NCBI GenBank assembly: GCA_911728455.2
Contig: OU452222.1
Location: 28,906,430 to 28,970,429, forward strand
Length of the DNA stretch: 64,000 nt
Source of the DNA: Marthasterias glacialis
Taxonomy: Eukaryota; Echinodermata; Asteroidea; Forcipulatida; Asteriidae
Direction: 5' to 3'
Made by a program: the position numbers and the translations under genes. The notes beneath the pieces are model-generated. The model was not told the origin of the DNA. It searched no databases and saw only the letters and a program-made list of their open reading frames with translations. Below are positions 25,401 through 40,400 of this stretch, piece after piece. Numbering within the stretch: position 1 is the stretch's first letter; every line of letters begins with the position of its first letter.

Positions 25401-28400
25401 CCTTGCATGCATGTCACACGCAGCTACTGAGCGACGCTCACCACTTTGGAAGTCAATAGGTTTAGATGTAAATGCCATGTTGTCTAAAATGCCCATTACA
25501 CTGTATAGCACACAGGGACATTGACTTCCAAAGTGGCACGACCAAGATTATTGTGATGATGACGTCAGGTGAATTGGGTCAATACAACAATGTGTCACAA
25601 ATGCTGCATACTTAGTGCTTTATTGGTCCTGGGAAGTTTATTACCATCCCAAAACATCAAATGATATCACATTTCAAATATATTGGCTTAACATGTTCAA
25701 ACAGGATTTTTTTTTAGTTCATTCCTGAATTTCCATTATATTCAATCAAAACGGCATTGAATTTGACCTTTCGCTTAGCAAAAAACTCCTGTGAGTTACA
25801 CAGACCCATTTATTTTTGACAACCAATGACGTCATGGTATAAATTTGACTCTCAAAGACTATAAAATAAAATGACTTTTTACATCTTTTAGCGTGAGGTA
25901 AGAAAGTTTCAATATTTTGTTCCACTTTCATAAGTACTCTATCTCTTAGGAAATGAGTGCAGCACAAAACTGAATTTGACCTTAAAATCCCTCTTTAAAT
26001 TTCATCAGATTAGGTGGTCTGGTTTCAGAGAAAACAACATGGTTTATGTTTTTGTGCAGAGTCACCTGTGTGCTTATTTTAATTACTGCAAGCAAAAGAA
26101 AAATAACAGTGATGTTTGGGCATTTGGTGCTCGATATGTGGCAGGGTGTAACCCCCTCCTATTGTGTTTTCATTGTGATCTGGGAATCTCAGGAATTCTT
26201 TTGAGCATTTTAGGGGAGGTGCTTCTGTACAGGAGGGAAAGAGTTTGTTAGAGAATGGGAACATTTGGGGTGGGGGCCCTCCCTCTGCCACATATCGGGG
26301 ATGGTATATGTTGGGGTATTCAAATGCTATTTCAATAGCCATTTTTAAACATCAACCATGTGGCATAAAAACGATGGCATCTTTATTGGCCTACCTTTCT
26401 TGCCATCGGCTCCTTGGTCTCCTTCATCTTCTCCTGCTCCTTCTCCCTCATCGTCTTCCTCATTGATCTTGCTTGGCCTAAAAATAAGCAACAGCACTAA
26501 ATAACACCAAGATTCTTCTTCTTAAGAAAATTCACTGCGGTAGTATCTTTGGATGTCAAAGGGGATAAGGCTGTAAACAGCAGATCTGGAATTACGCGGT
26601 GGCAATGGAAGCCATGTCCTTCATTGCCCTGGTCTTGGCCTTGGTGCCCCATCAAAAGTTTCACATACACTTTATCATTTTTCAATGGAAATGCTCTCTG
26701 CAAACTAAAAATGGCCTTGCCCTCTTAAAGATGAAATTCCAGAACTGCAACAGGTGTTTTCAACTGAATACAAAAGTTTCAATTAAAACAAGCTCTTTCC
26801 CCATTCATATTCTGTATTGCCCTCAACAGTAGTAGGTGGTTTTGATGGAGTTAACATATCAGAGTCCAGCCAGTGATGCTGTGACTTCAACAAGGCACAT
26901 TCTTTCAACCAAAGTCAAATGGAGTGTAAGCTGAATTTGTGCTATTGGCGTAAGCCGCTTGCAAGTTAGATGTCTGGTACAATGACTTAAGTGGCCACAA
27001 GTTAACACTTAAATTGGATTCCCCAGACTAGAGCATTGCTCTGTAACATGATTCAGGCAAACTTCTGTATAGCAACCTCCAGATGGGCAAATCCTGGTAC
27101 CACTGTGTCATGCATATTCATTCAGAATTGTGCATGGGTGTTCACCGTCTCTTAAATAACTACGCAAGAGTTTGCCCCGAATCATGTAACATAGCAACTG
27201 TCTCTATAGTCTGAGGAATTCAAATTTAAGCGGTCACTTGTCACTTGTACCAGACACTACTCAAGGCTGACTCATAAAAAGCTTATTGGATGAATTTTGG
27301 AAGGTACATGACACTATCAACGGCACCTGTCACTGACCAAGGGTTGATGAGTCCTCTCAAAAAGTGGGTTAGTTAATTGAATTAATCAAAGTCACTTGAC
27401 AGTTAAGTTGTCATATGTACTGTGGCATGTCAAGGCCGAGTGGTTAAGAACACTGGACTCAAGCTCTTGTGTTTCTGATCAGCAGAGTGTGGGTTCGAGT
27501 CCCGGTCTTGACACTTATGTCCTTCAGCAAGACACTTAACCATTATTGCTGCATCCTTCGGATGGGATGTACAGCCGTAGGTCCCGTGTGTTGTGTAATG
27601 CATGTAAAAGAACCCAGTGCACTTATCGCAAAGAGAAGGGGTTCACCCCGGTGTTCCTGGTTTGATCGGCTGCAGATTGTGCCACAATACCTTGTAAACC
27701 GTTACACGGTGCTATGTAAAGGAACAAGTCTCATACTTCAAACCATAACTCTGCATACCTTGCAGGAAAAAATACTGAGCGCTTTGGGACACCCATCGGG
27801 AGTGATAAAGCGCTATATAAGAACTGCTTATTATTATTATTATATTTACCAATAAATACTGGAGGGTGGGGGTGTGGCTCAATCTTCAGGGAATTGTTCA
27901 ACTTATGTAAATTATGTCATTGCACTCACTTGTATCCAGACTTCTGGATCTTGGTGATGTCCATGAACTTGGAGTGAAAGTAATGGATGTAGACCATAAT
28001 GATGATGATGAAGCATGTAGGGATGAGAAGGTTAAGGAACAACTCTGAGGTGCTGTACTGACGAAGTCCGAGATCTTTAAATCTGTCAAGAGACAAGAAG
28101 GTATTATCATCAAGTCAAAACGTCCCCCAGTTATTTATTAAGGTAAAAAGTTAAACCATCTCAACCCCCATACATGCCATATCAAGAGTTAGTGGCTAGT
28201 AAATTACATATGTATGAGCATAACTTTGCAGGTGCTCTTTCCACTCCTATGTGCAGAGAAGCAATTATGACAAAGTATGTTACTCAGGGCTGAAAACAAG
28301 AACTCCTTCAAACATATCTCCCGATATGCAGCATAATCTATCTCCAATTTGTTCCTCTCTCCCCCTCCACACTCCCCCCTTCCTCCCCCCTTGGCACTCT

Positions 28401-31400
28401 CTGTCTAGAATAGTGCAAGACAATTCATTTTGAAGCCAGCCAATTTCTTTTAAATTTGGTTTGGGCCTTTTATTCGTTATTAGTAGTCCTTTACTGTGCA
28501 ACTTAATTTATCAACTTTGTTCTATTTGTTCACTTTTCAAGACACTCCACATCAAGCCACGGCTTATTAAGAATGTGCCTCCATGGCTGTCATTTGCATT
28601 CTGTAATGTCTACTATTCAGTTTGGAAATAAATGTACTATTGAACTGAAACAGTAAGTCAGTAATGAATGTGTGATCCACACTTTGAAAAATCTGCCATC
28701 AGAACTCGGTGCGTTGAGGCTGCTCAATCTCTGAGTGTTTCTGATCAGCAGAGTGTGAGTTCAAGTCCCAGTCTTCACACTTGTGTACTTAAGCATAGGC
28801 GTATGGGGACTCTTTGGTTCAGGGGGGCAGAGGGGTTGATTTGCCTGAAATTTTACACAGATGAAAACACAAGTACCAATTTCGAATAAAAAGTTTTTTT
28901 CCCCTTCTTTTCCCCAGCGTTTTGCCCCAATTTCAGGGGGCAACTGCCCCCACCCCCCTCCCCCGCCCCGCCCCCTGGCTTGTACACCTGCTTGTACTTA
29001 AGCTAGACTATTTATCATTATTGCTTCATCCTTCAGATGGGACGTAAAACCGTAAGTCCCATGTACGTAAAAGAGCTCAGTATTCTTGTCAGTAAGAGAA
29101 GGGGTTTGCCCCAGTGTTTCCTGGTATGGTTGGCTGCAGATTGCACCACAGCACCTTGTAAACCATAACATGGTGCTATGTAAATAAATGGGTCTTATAT
29201 TTCAAACACAGCTCTGCACACCCTGTAGAAAAAATAATAATGAGCACTTTGGCACGCCCAAGGTGTGATAAAGCCCTATATAAGAACTATGTATTATTGC
29301 TGAGTCTTCAAGAAAGTTTCAACACAAAAAAGAAATTGAAAAGAAGTGAGCACTTACACATCTTGAGAGAGCCCTGTGGCATTCATCCAATAGCCAGGGA
29401 AATCTTCAAACTGATACGTATAGATAAGGACCAAGACAGCGATGGAATAAAGTACGACCACCCAGAAGAAAATCCAAATGAGCCCACGGAATAACGTGAA
29501 GGACCACTGTGGAGCAAAGGAGGGGAATTCAAATGATTATTTTTGGCCAACTGGCCTCAAGTTCGGTCAAGTGAATCAACTATAAAATACATGGTGTTCA
29601 GGTGCCAGTTCAACTCAAGTGACTATAATATATTTTTCTATACAGTTTGGAGAGCCTTTACATTGAATAACAGTAGAGGAAGAACCCAAATACAGGAATA
29701 TTTAATATGTTTTGCAATAAATACTCAATATTTTTCAAGTATTTTTTTTTTCTCAATTTTTTCCCCTGCAAATTGGTCTGTGCATTATCAAATGCACTTA
29801 GAAGCAAAACCAAGGAGCTCAGTGTCATTTGCAGGCCTCGGTCTTTAAGAAAAACGGGGGCAGGCCTTTGCTGGCCAAATCAGAGAATTTGTACAAGGAC
29901 ATGCTGGCCAAGTTGGTAGTGACAGTGCTGGCCAGCTTGACAGAACATGAGGCCAATGGCCTCGGTGGCCTCGGTGGCCTCGGTTAAGATCAAGGCCTGC
30001 ATTTGTCAGTAGGGCTTATGGTGATCACTTACTCCCTGCACCATCATATAAATAGATGTTTGATTAATTTTATGGAGAGGGGGGGGGGGGGGGAGTCTGG
30101 CAACCCATCCTCAATTCCTGAATCCGCCACTGCATATTTGGGGTTTTTTTACGCCATAAATTGCTAGCTCACAATCGTCATCATTTGGAAACAATTTCTG
30201 CTGGAATGCGTTGTGTGCAGCCAATTTATATTTGAGGTGTTTGTCTAAGTAGACAATATCTTTTTTGTTGTCATAAAACTAGTTAGATAGAACTTATTTT
30301 TCAGCGTTGGGTATTAACGCAGTAAGTTGGGGTGAAGTATATTTTGTATACAGGAATAACAAGGTAGTAAATATGAATTTAAAGAAAATGGCATGACTGG
30401 GACTGCCACATTGACGTCAGTCATGTGAGTTTTCCAGTCACATGATCGGTTCCACTGAACAGAAAAGTTTGTAAGTGATGTTTGAAGCTTTGCATGGTGT
30501 AGGAGACTAAGAATACACTATTAGCTAGTAAACTTGCGGGTACAACCATGTGTTTGAATTTCTTTTGTGAGGAGTGTTGGCTCTGAAAAAAGCCGGAGTG
30601 GTCTTGACGTTTCGATTAGTATGCTCTGATCGTCTTCAGGAGAATCTTGTATGTTTGTGAAGGTAGACCTGGACTTACCAAAAATATGTTGATTATCAGG
30701 AGAAACAGCACCATGTAGACAATCTTGAAGATGTCTACGGACTCTTGAAGGCTGACAATGAGGAACATGGCCCCCACCAGGAAAATCCAATACTTAGAGA
30801 AGATCCCCAAGATGGTGTTACCAATGACTGACATCGTCTCGCTGTCTCCCTTGTCTACAAAGTCCCCTCCCTCCTGTGCCTCGGTGATGGCTGGAGGGAA
30901 TGAATGAGAAAGAGAGAAGGGTGAGCAAAAGGGATTATGCAGAGATCATCAATTCATCAATATGACCTTAGTCTTGATGCAAGATGTCCGGAGTGCATTT
31001 TCCTGCCAAATTTCTTACTGTACACTGTCCAGCGATTCACTGATACGGGCACCTTGTAGTTAATAATAATAATAAACAATAAAGGTTATTTCTAATGCGC
31101 CAAATCAATCTAAATAGATATTCAAGGCGCAGAGACGAAGAGACAATGAAGAATAAAGAACAAAACCAATGAGACCAAAATAACAACTGAGGAAATTATA
31201 CATGTGCAAAGCAATGAACAATAACTAACAATCTTAGAATGAAAAGCTTCCTTGAAAAGGTGTGTTTTGAGTGCCAAAAGGTGTGGACATCTGAAATATT
31301 ACGGATATCTTGAGAAAGATTGTTTCAGAGAGAAGATCCAGCACATGCGAATCAACGATCTCCCCAATGATCTTGAGTTTTAGGTACAACAAGTGAAAAA

Positions 31401-34400
31401 GAGTAGGAGGACCGAAGGTTTCTTGAGGGATATTGAATGAACAGACTGGAGTTGTACTCTAGTGCGCAGGCAGCAGTTCGCCTGCAAAGGACTAGTTCGT
31501 TGACGTGAACAGAACGCCTTCTATTGGTGGATTGTGAAAGAGTCAAATCAAGCCAAATCGCTGTACATTGTACAGTAACCAATCTGGCAGAAACTATATG
31601 CTGAACACTCTTGTATTATGGCAGAATTTGGGAACACGAAATGGCAACACATAAAACCATTGTTCTCATACATGTGCCTGGCTGAAAACTGTGCAAACAG
31701 ATAAACTTTACCTGACAAGTCTGCTACCATTTTGCACTCCAAAGTCACCCATTCTACAGACAACTATTTGCTACAAAACTGCCCAAAACACACTTTGTTT
31801 TCAATAACCAATTAGATTTGTTCTGTGCTAAACAACAATGAAGGTCCAAGGCCACAATAAGTTGTCATTTAACCCCATTTTTATGTTGATTTGTAATTTC
31901 TTGTACATACAATATAAGACTTGCATTGATTACTGAACAAATGATTTCAAGACCATAAACCAAATCAAACTGCAAATTTCGTTATCAGCCAGGTTGATTT
32001 TATTGGCACTGATAAGTTGTTTTGTTATTGTTTCTTTAAGTTTCTTGTAAGACTATCACTAACCAGTCATCTCTTCATCTGGATCAGAAAAGATCATTCC
32101 GAAGGGCTGCAGGATGATTCCTTCAGAGTTAACATTCATCTTGCTCAGACGTTTCTCTCTAAGGAACTGTCGAAGTGTCAGCCACAGCATCAGGGTGTAC
32201 ACAAGCTGGAAAGTACAACAGCAGAAGATGAGTTTACAATAAATTTGTGAAATGTTAAGCACAGTGTACAACCTTATGCTTAAAAGAAAGTAGGCTAAAC
32301 CAATAAGCTTTGCCCCTAATTGTATTGACCAATCACAGCCCAGAACACACATCCAAAAGTCTCGACACGTTAAAATCCCATAACAAAATTTAAACAAGTT
32401 TCTGCCATTTGGATGGCTGTATTGTGTTTTGTGACTGGTGCGGGATTCGGGTTGAATGAGTGGTTTTCTTTCACCTCTGTGGACCCCCATTTTGAATCAT
32501 GTAGATCGGGTTTTCAATTCCGTGGGATTCCGAATTTGGGGTTTTCCTCCCACATCTGACACTGACATTTCTTCATCATATTCTCTACACAGGTATCTTC
32601 AGGCCTACAGGTCACAGTGCTACATGTGTAAAGGTACTTGGGGGGGGGGTTCCTTGGATTGCATGGGTGGGCAGTGCGCAAAGCACTCTTCTCTCACTAC
32701 TGTGGCCCTGGTTCAATTCCTGGCTAAGGCCATATGCTAGTAGAGTGGTGTGTTGGTTCTCTCTTGTGCCACAAGGGTTTTTCACCGTCCCCCCGGTTTT
32801 CCTCCTGGAAATCAAACACTTTTGATCTCTGGCTCTGCTATATGGGTCGATGTGGCTGGCTGCCAAAAGGTGCAGCTCAACCACAATGTAGCCACATCCT
32901 TCGCAATTCACTTGCTCAGCTGTAAGTATGGATGATAAGCCTCCCGAATTATTATTATATACTCTTTTCAAAAACTGACCTGAAGACCAAGTGGAATACA
33001 TGGGTAACGGTACTTAATCAGACCGATCTCTTCCAGATTGATTCCATCCTTCTCGGACGGCAGCTCGTCATCTTTCAGCTCCAAACCGTAGACAAACTGG
33101 ATGAGGAGGAGAGCCTCGCAGTATAGCACAAGCAAGGGAGAGCAGTAGAAGGTCCTGGTACGTGTGGTGGATGCAGGGATGATCCAGATGATGATGGCCC
33201 AGAGGAGCAGGACGAAGGTTAACCAGCTGTGGTATGTAATACTCCAAACCTGGGAGGACAGGATGAGAAATATTCAATTACTGAATTCTCTCATTGGCAT
33301 TAAACCACAATAATAATAATAGTGTACATTTATAATGCGCCGTGTCTGTCATAAATGACACTCCTGGTGCCGAATTATCAATTCTGCATGAGATTGTTAC
33401 GAATGATTTTATATACAACACCTTGAAAGGGATACAAGGTGAGGTGGTGCATATTGCTGCCAGACCATACCTGAAACACCGGGACCAACAGCTTTACGTC
33501 CCATCCGAAGGACAAAGCATTAAGGACACAAGTGTCAAGACCAACGCTTCGTTTATTTGGGGCTAAGGTGGGGTGGTTTTTTGTGGAATCCCCGATTCCA
33601 AACCTTTGTCCTTTTGTTCCAAGAGGAGGATTACAAGACATCAAGAGGCTTCCACCGTTAATTCATGGTATTTCGTCTCAATGGAGGCAAGTTAGAGTGA
33701 ACCGGGTTATGGTTGCCGATTTAATACCAATCCCACGCTGTAGCTCACGGCCATGGTTTTCCAATTCAAAGTATATGTATTTGACATTTTCTCGATAGAG
33801 AAAACAAAAATTGCCGTGCTATAAAGGGAATCTTTGTTCTCTTGGCTTTCTCAAGTCAAGGTTTCTTTGGGCCACTCCCAAAGAAAAATGATCCCAGTAA
33901 TTCTGAGAAAACAATCCCATCAGTCTGGACAAGATTCATGGCAGCAACTGGTTAAACTTTGGACAATCCCTTACCATCATCAGGATAAGAGCAGCGATGT
34001 AACATTGTTTGGTGATGTATGCGACCACCGTTGCAAATGGTGACATCTTCTGTCTCCCTTCCTCCTCACTCTTGGTGGATCCAACCTGGGAGGTCTGTCT
34101 CTCAAGACCCTTCTCTCCTTCCGATGCGCTGCCACTAGCTCCAGCATCTTGGGAAGAGGTGGGATCCATTGACTGGTAGGATGGGCCACTCTCATCCATA
34201 AGACGCTATCAGGGAGAAGCAAATAACACAGTAATTAACCTTCTTCTTTTTTTTTCAGTGTTGAAAAATGTGCAATAAAATTTAACTGACTCATTTGGTT
34301 TATTTATTTTGAAATATCTGATTACTGTCAGATTCCCACATACTTAAATTTATAAAAGGTAACATTTCTACTCGAAATTCTTAAGGTATATTTAATTCAC

Positions 34401-37400
34401 AAGGTACCTTCAATTCTCCTGAAGTGGGTTTTAATGTTAATGATGACTGTTATTGAGCTGATTTGACAAACAAGCTCTTGTGGGAAATGTTTGAGTTGTC
34501 ACTGGATTTTTCCTCAAGAGTTGAATAGTAAATTCCTTCTCATTTTTTTTTATAATAAACGGCTCGTTTTAGGTTTCCCTCTACTGATTTATGATTATAA
34601 AACCACATTTTATAATCACATGTCAGTGAAAGGGCGAAAACAAAACTTCAGAAACTTCAAGAAGTCTTTAGTCTAGTTGATCCGATTCATAGCATGGTGG
34701 AATATCACTATGTGATGCTCCATGCCCAAACCAGGCACTTCCTGCCAAAACTCAAAACTGGGTTTACTCGTTCATCAAACAGATAAGAATAAGAGCTTTC
34801 AATTACACCTAAATATGTACGTAATTCTCAACATATAGAATGTTTAAGACATCACATTGATTTCATGGATTTTTTGTTTTTGTTTTTGATTTGAAATGGT
34901 TTATTCACAATTAGAGCAAGTTCAATCAAAGAACACAGGTAACCATAGTTCGACTAACTCTGACTGAACTCAGGCTAGTCATCGATGGTTGGACTAGTCT
35001 AGTTGACTATTCGGGACCAGCCTATCGAGGTTGGTTGCATCGCTGGTTACCAATAGCCATTTCAAGAGTACGTGCAGAGGGGACCAGTTATCAGAGAAAT
35101 GATATCGTTGATTTCGCTGTTTTCTCATGGTCACATTGACGTGACATGACTAGAGTCGTTCACACTTCAACTTCAGAGCGCATGCACTACGTACGTCACT
35201 GACCAACCACTAGTTAACCATTGGTCCTTGATCAAACTTGCTCATTTTTACTTTTAACTATCCAAGAAGTACCTGATTTTGGCTTGGGGCATCACACATG
35301 ATTTTAGTTTCCGGTACCACCATGTGATATTATCTACTTCCACCAAGCAGAACTAAGCTCTGATCAGAACATGTCCGGTTAAGTTCTAAAAGAACTTGTC
35401 CTGCTATTTATCTACTGCCGTGGAGTCAAATTTAGTTCCGATAAGACCTCGTTCCTACATTGTTCTGAAAGAACTTGTCCTACTTCTTGACTGCCTTGGA
35501 GAAAAGTGGGTCAAGAACTTCTCGTAATTACCTTAAGTTCACTGTCCCTGAGTGAGGTAAGTTTGGTTCCAACATTTTGACTAGCCTTCTCTAGTCATCG
35601 TCGGAGCGAGCTCATCAGAACTAAATTCTACTCCGTGGAAGTAGATATGTTTAATATCACATGGTCTCACTGCAGACCGAAAACCCATTTGTTCTATATT
35701 CTGTTAAGCTGTAACTGTTATTCAGTCAGATGCAGTTTGACCATTTTGCTCGGTTGACTTGTTAACTCAAGTAGCCTTGTAATTCTTCAAAGAATCATTT
35801 CAAGACAGATGCTGTCATCAGATGAAATTTCAAATCAAATTTGTAAAAGTTTAATTCATAAAAAATTGAACACACAAATTTTGTTCCATTACTAGAACAC
35901 GATTGTTGGCCGGCAAAATGACAGAGTTTTAATCAAGGAGTCCTTGCTCTACTTGATTTGGTGCTTCATGAACCAATTGTGGTTCAAAAAGTTATTAGGG
36001 ATGTCACATCCTCTACACCTGGTTTGCATACCCGTACATTTTGGCTTAAATTTGTCTCAAACCCAAACCCAAACTGAGAATTATGCAATTCCATCAGTTC
36101 AAGACATCAGTAAGACTGAAATGATTCTTTGAAGAATCAATTAATGCAAATGATGCATTAGTATTGTTATAGTTGCTCAGTTTTATTGCCAGCATTAGCA
36201 CAACACAAAATAAGTACACAAAAACGTACTTTCAGCTTGCAGAGACTTCAGATATGCAAAGCTAACTATGGTATGATGGGTGTTTGGTTTTTGGAAGTTA
36301 AAGTATATCAATTCAGTCGATCACCTTTGAAAATTTCATCAACTGAATTTTAAAACAGAACTAATAGAAAAGAGTTGAAAGTAGTCTGTGCCTCTGTCAG
36401 GGACTTGACATTTAGTCTTATTTTATTTTCTCCGTCAAAATGAGGCCTGAAAATGAGTTTTGGGAAACTTTCTCACATTCAGCTGAAAATCTCACTTTCT
36501 CAGCTGAATTGACACTGATGTCAAGTTTCCAAAAGGGAGCATTCTTATTGTTTTAATATAATTTTTTTCTGAGGAAATAATTCATTCAATCTGAAAGCAA
36601 CTTCTCTATTTAAGTACAAAACTAATTTAAAAAAAACATGTCAATATATTTTTGCTTAAATCTAAATAACACCATAATCTTATCAGAATACAGTCCCTGA
36701 CAAACTTTTTTTTTCTTCATTTTTTTCCTCTGATGATCAATAATTAAAAAAAAAATCTAAATGACACCTCAATTTTATCAGACGAACTTTTCTTTTCTTT
36801 TTTTTTTCTTCTTTTGATCGTTTCAAATTGTATGTACCTGTCATACCTTTTAGATTAGTTGGCTATCAAAAGCAACAGGTGTGGCTGTGGCTCTGTGGCT
36901 GTGGCTCTGGCTAATGAAGTCAAAGTGACCTATGACTTAACACTGCTGGCTACATGACATAGCCACAGCAACAGCCAAACTCAATGCAGACACAGCCATA
37001 GGGCCTTTCTGAAACAACGGCTATGGCTTCAGCTCTAGGTGAGGCTTCGTCCAATACCCAATGTGCACGTCTTCAAAATAACTGACGGGGTGTAGGCCAG
37101 AGCCTAAGACAGAGCCTAAGACAGAGCCTAGACCTGAGCCAAATCCAAAGCGGTGGTTCCAAAGAGGGCCAATATACATACTCAACACAAAGACTAAATA
37201 AACAAACAAATAAAATCCAAACAAAAACAAAAAACGAATCAGCAGAGAATGAAGACATGGCGTGCTTAGGGACAAGAGAATTATACTTTCACAAATATCA
37301 AACTTTCCTGACAAAAATATTTATTTACAAGTTCCAACGGTGCAAAAACTATAGCGCTTAAATCTGTGGTACTCTTACATCAAGATTATGGCAAAATTCA

Positions 37401-40400
37401 TGAAAAAAGGACGAGACGATGCACAATATGCAAGCACAGGCAAGGAAATATATTAACAATCAGGAAAACATGAACAAATTTGTGAAAAAGAAGGAAAGAA
37501 AGAAAAAGCAACATACTTGAATGCTGAAAAGACAAAGAAGGTGGAAAATGAGCTAGGAAGCCTTTGATGTAAGGTATGGACTTTTCCAAGATTGACGAGG
37601 AGTCTTGCCGAAAAGAAAACACAAAATACAGACAAACTACAAGAAGTCATTCCTTCAATTAGTAGCAGGAGTAATGCAAGAGGGGAACATGCACACTGCA
37701 AGAAAGGAATAATACTTTCTTTCTTTTTAATTATAATAATATAATATAAAAAACGGAATGAATTTAAAAATAAGAAATACTTGCTTTTGGGGATGACTGC
37801 AGGTTTTGGATGGGAGTGCAAAATAAAGTGATACTTTTAATTCTGACTGTTGAAATTGATGTGAATAAATCATATTCATAAAATTATAAAAAATCATCAT
37901 AAATCATGGATGTTGATGATGGCTACACACAGCAATCACTTGATTTGCAAACAACTTTTCACAACACATATTTCATTTACCTGGAAACATTGAATAAAAA
38001 AATAACAACCGCATTAAGAATTCTGTTATAATTAAGAACTTCTGTACAAAAGCTTTGAATAATCTCATGCCGTTCAAAGCCTTTGGAAAAAGGTAAGATG
38101 TGCTCATCCCAAAAGCACAATATTACCGTATCTGTTATAATTTGTGTTTTTGCCCATACACAGATGTGTGTTAAGTACTGTATACTTAGTACTTTCCCGA
38201 GTCCTGTGAAAAAAATCCTCACAGGCATATTCCTTTGGTGGGAATCGAACCCACGAGCCCCGCCATTCTAGAGAAGATGTCTTACCAACTAGACTACCGA
38301 GATTACCCGGCAGCTAGAGGCAGTATTGTTACCTCTGTTGACATATTACTCTTCATAATCATACTTTAAACTTGCTGCAAATGTTTTCTCTGCCACTAAA
38401 AAATAGTACATTCTTAACGTTATCGCTTTTTACAAGATATGGTGACACATGCAAACAAAAGTTTTTTCAAAACAAAAAATAGTTTACTTGGTGCTTGAGT
38501 GAGCACAAAAAAACCTTCAATATTACAAACCTGCTTCTGTGGTGAAACCTTGAAAGTGATAAGACAGAAATCATGTAACAAGAGAATGAACAAGTGAAAT
38601 TGTAGATTGGAAGAGATGAATTGGGGCCAAGGATTCAAGAAAGATGGCAGGAATGTTTAGAGATGGTAGAGGAAAAATGAAAGTTTGTGGGTAGACCAGA
38701 GGGTTGAAGTACAAAGTAGGAGCGAAGAGCACTGATATGAGATAACTGACCATAATAACTTGGTGGAAAACAATACGCATGTAAATAAAACATGAGGCAA
38801 GTGTCTAATTGCTGATTAGTTTTGGAGATAATTTTGTGTGTTTGTTTTTATTTTAATAATACAAAAAGAGAGTATCTCAATTCATAAACAGATGAAGTTA
38901 GAATATTAAATGATGTAAAATATAAACATGTGGCTGATTCAAGGATTATATCTCTTAACCAGTGTGGTTATGAGCGTTTAACTTATGTTAAACCAACATG
39001 TTATTTAACCAAAATTAAACCTAATTAAACCTTATCAAAGTAGTAAGGTTAATAATGCTAAGCATGGTTAAATTCCTTTCTATGGCAATTTCATTTCTCA
39101 ATATGTAATTAACAAGATTGCATTCAGTCTATAGTGTCTTTATAGCAGCTAGCCTCTAGTAATGGAAAGTTTATTATCTACTGCAAATAGACAACATCTA
39201 CTTTTTCAAAAATGTATCACTTGATGGTAATTTTTTTGTTCTCAAATACCCCTTCCTCATTTCTCAAACTAAAATAGACCATGGAAGACCATTTTCAAAT
39301 CGTAAAATGGGTGAAGAATCAGTCAAATGGGTGAAGAATCAGTAAAATGGGTGAAGAATTACGTCAAAGTCGTAAACGTTGAAAGGTCTGTAGAACCAAA
39401 AAAGTGACCTTGAGCAATCAAGGGCATTTCCGGGCAGGCAAGATACTACAATGTTTGTTTCATAATTTCAATATAAATTTCAGCTGAAGAACTTTCTAGA
39501 CGTGCCACCTTTCTTCAAATCAAAAAAGGCAAGTCCAAAATCTTTTTTTTTTTCCCATACATAAATCCTTTAAAAAAAAACAATAGCTCAATGCATTTTG
39601 AATGGGCTTGTGGACTTTGTTGGAGCCAGTTTGTATAAAGTGTGCGTGGCTGACAGCGGACTTATGTCACACTTACAAACAGGATAGTGAGCCTGATGCA
39701 CTAACAGTTCGAAAAAGCAGTATACCATGGCTCCTTTCGACAGCAGCTTAGCGAAGACCAGATTTTGGAAGGGTAGGGTCAATTCATTTTTAATCCCACA
39801 AGGAGTGTTTGACAGCAAGCAGTTAGCCCCCTCAGAAATTGCAAACGTATAGCAAGAAATCCAACTTCAATCAAAAGTTGATCTTCCTAGGGCTTGCTTT
39901 GATAAAGTTAAAACTCTTTGAGAAGGTGCTTTCTGTCTTTCAAGGACCTAAGTTTGCTCCAAAAGTTTCAAGAATACATGAGACATCTTTTTATGTGATA
40001 CTTTGTTATTACCCTCCAGATTTCCCAGTGTTCAATGTAATTTCCCTTACTCATCTAGCATCTTAGTTCTACTCATACCTCCTTCTCTCCATGACGCTTG
40101 GCTTTCTTTTGCCTCCTCACAACTTCATGCTCCTGAAATAAAACAAAAATATTTTTTTATAAATACTTCATTTATTTTGATTTTTCCCCCCAAAGCTTAA
40201 ATTGGCATACTTGTGGATAAAAACTAAAGCATTCAATCAAAAATGCAAATCTCAAATACATGTATGGGCCAATTAATATTCTCAGCCCCAAAATGCATAC
40301 AAAATGTATCCGTACAGACTGAAACAAATCAATTTAAAATACAAAAAATTACAAATCTTTGACTTTCTTATTTTTTTTTTTTATATTTCATTTTATGGGA

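Larger units (their letters stand above)
34206..40078. other. Intron 5 (5.9 kb): cluster of TIR elements
   Basis: Holds a 330-bp TIR element (34,914-35,243), an element at about 34,722-34,860 that recurs reversed at 57,600-57,750, a fold-back (35,318-35,668), a gccacagcc-type low-complexity stretch (36,880-37,135), a SINE B (38,147-38,340) and a 21-bp triplicate (39,296-39,362). No exon or nested gene could be supported in the remainder. Confidence 0.7.

Noticed and set aside
30079..30093. Long G homopolymer (also near 32,640, 47,809 and 58,505) as a functional element
   Set aside because: Common slippage products and possible sequencing or assembly error; no consistent context.
33068..33277. 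69-residue minus-strand frame over exon 7
   Set aside because: Wrong frame; the true exon 7 frame in the same DNA reads VWSITYHSWLTF and continues for 90 codons.
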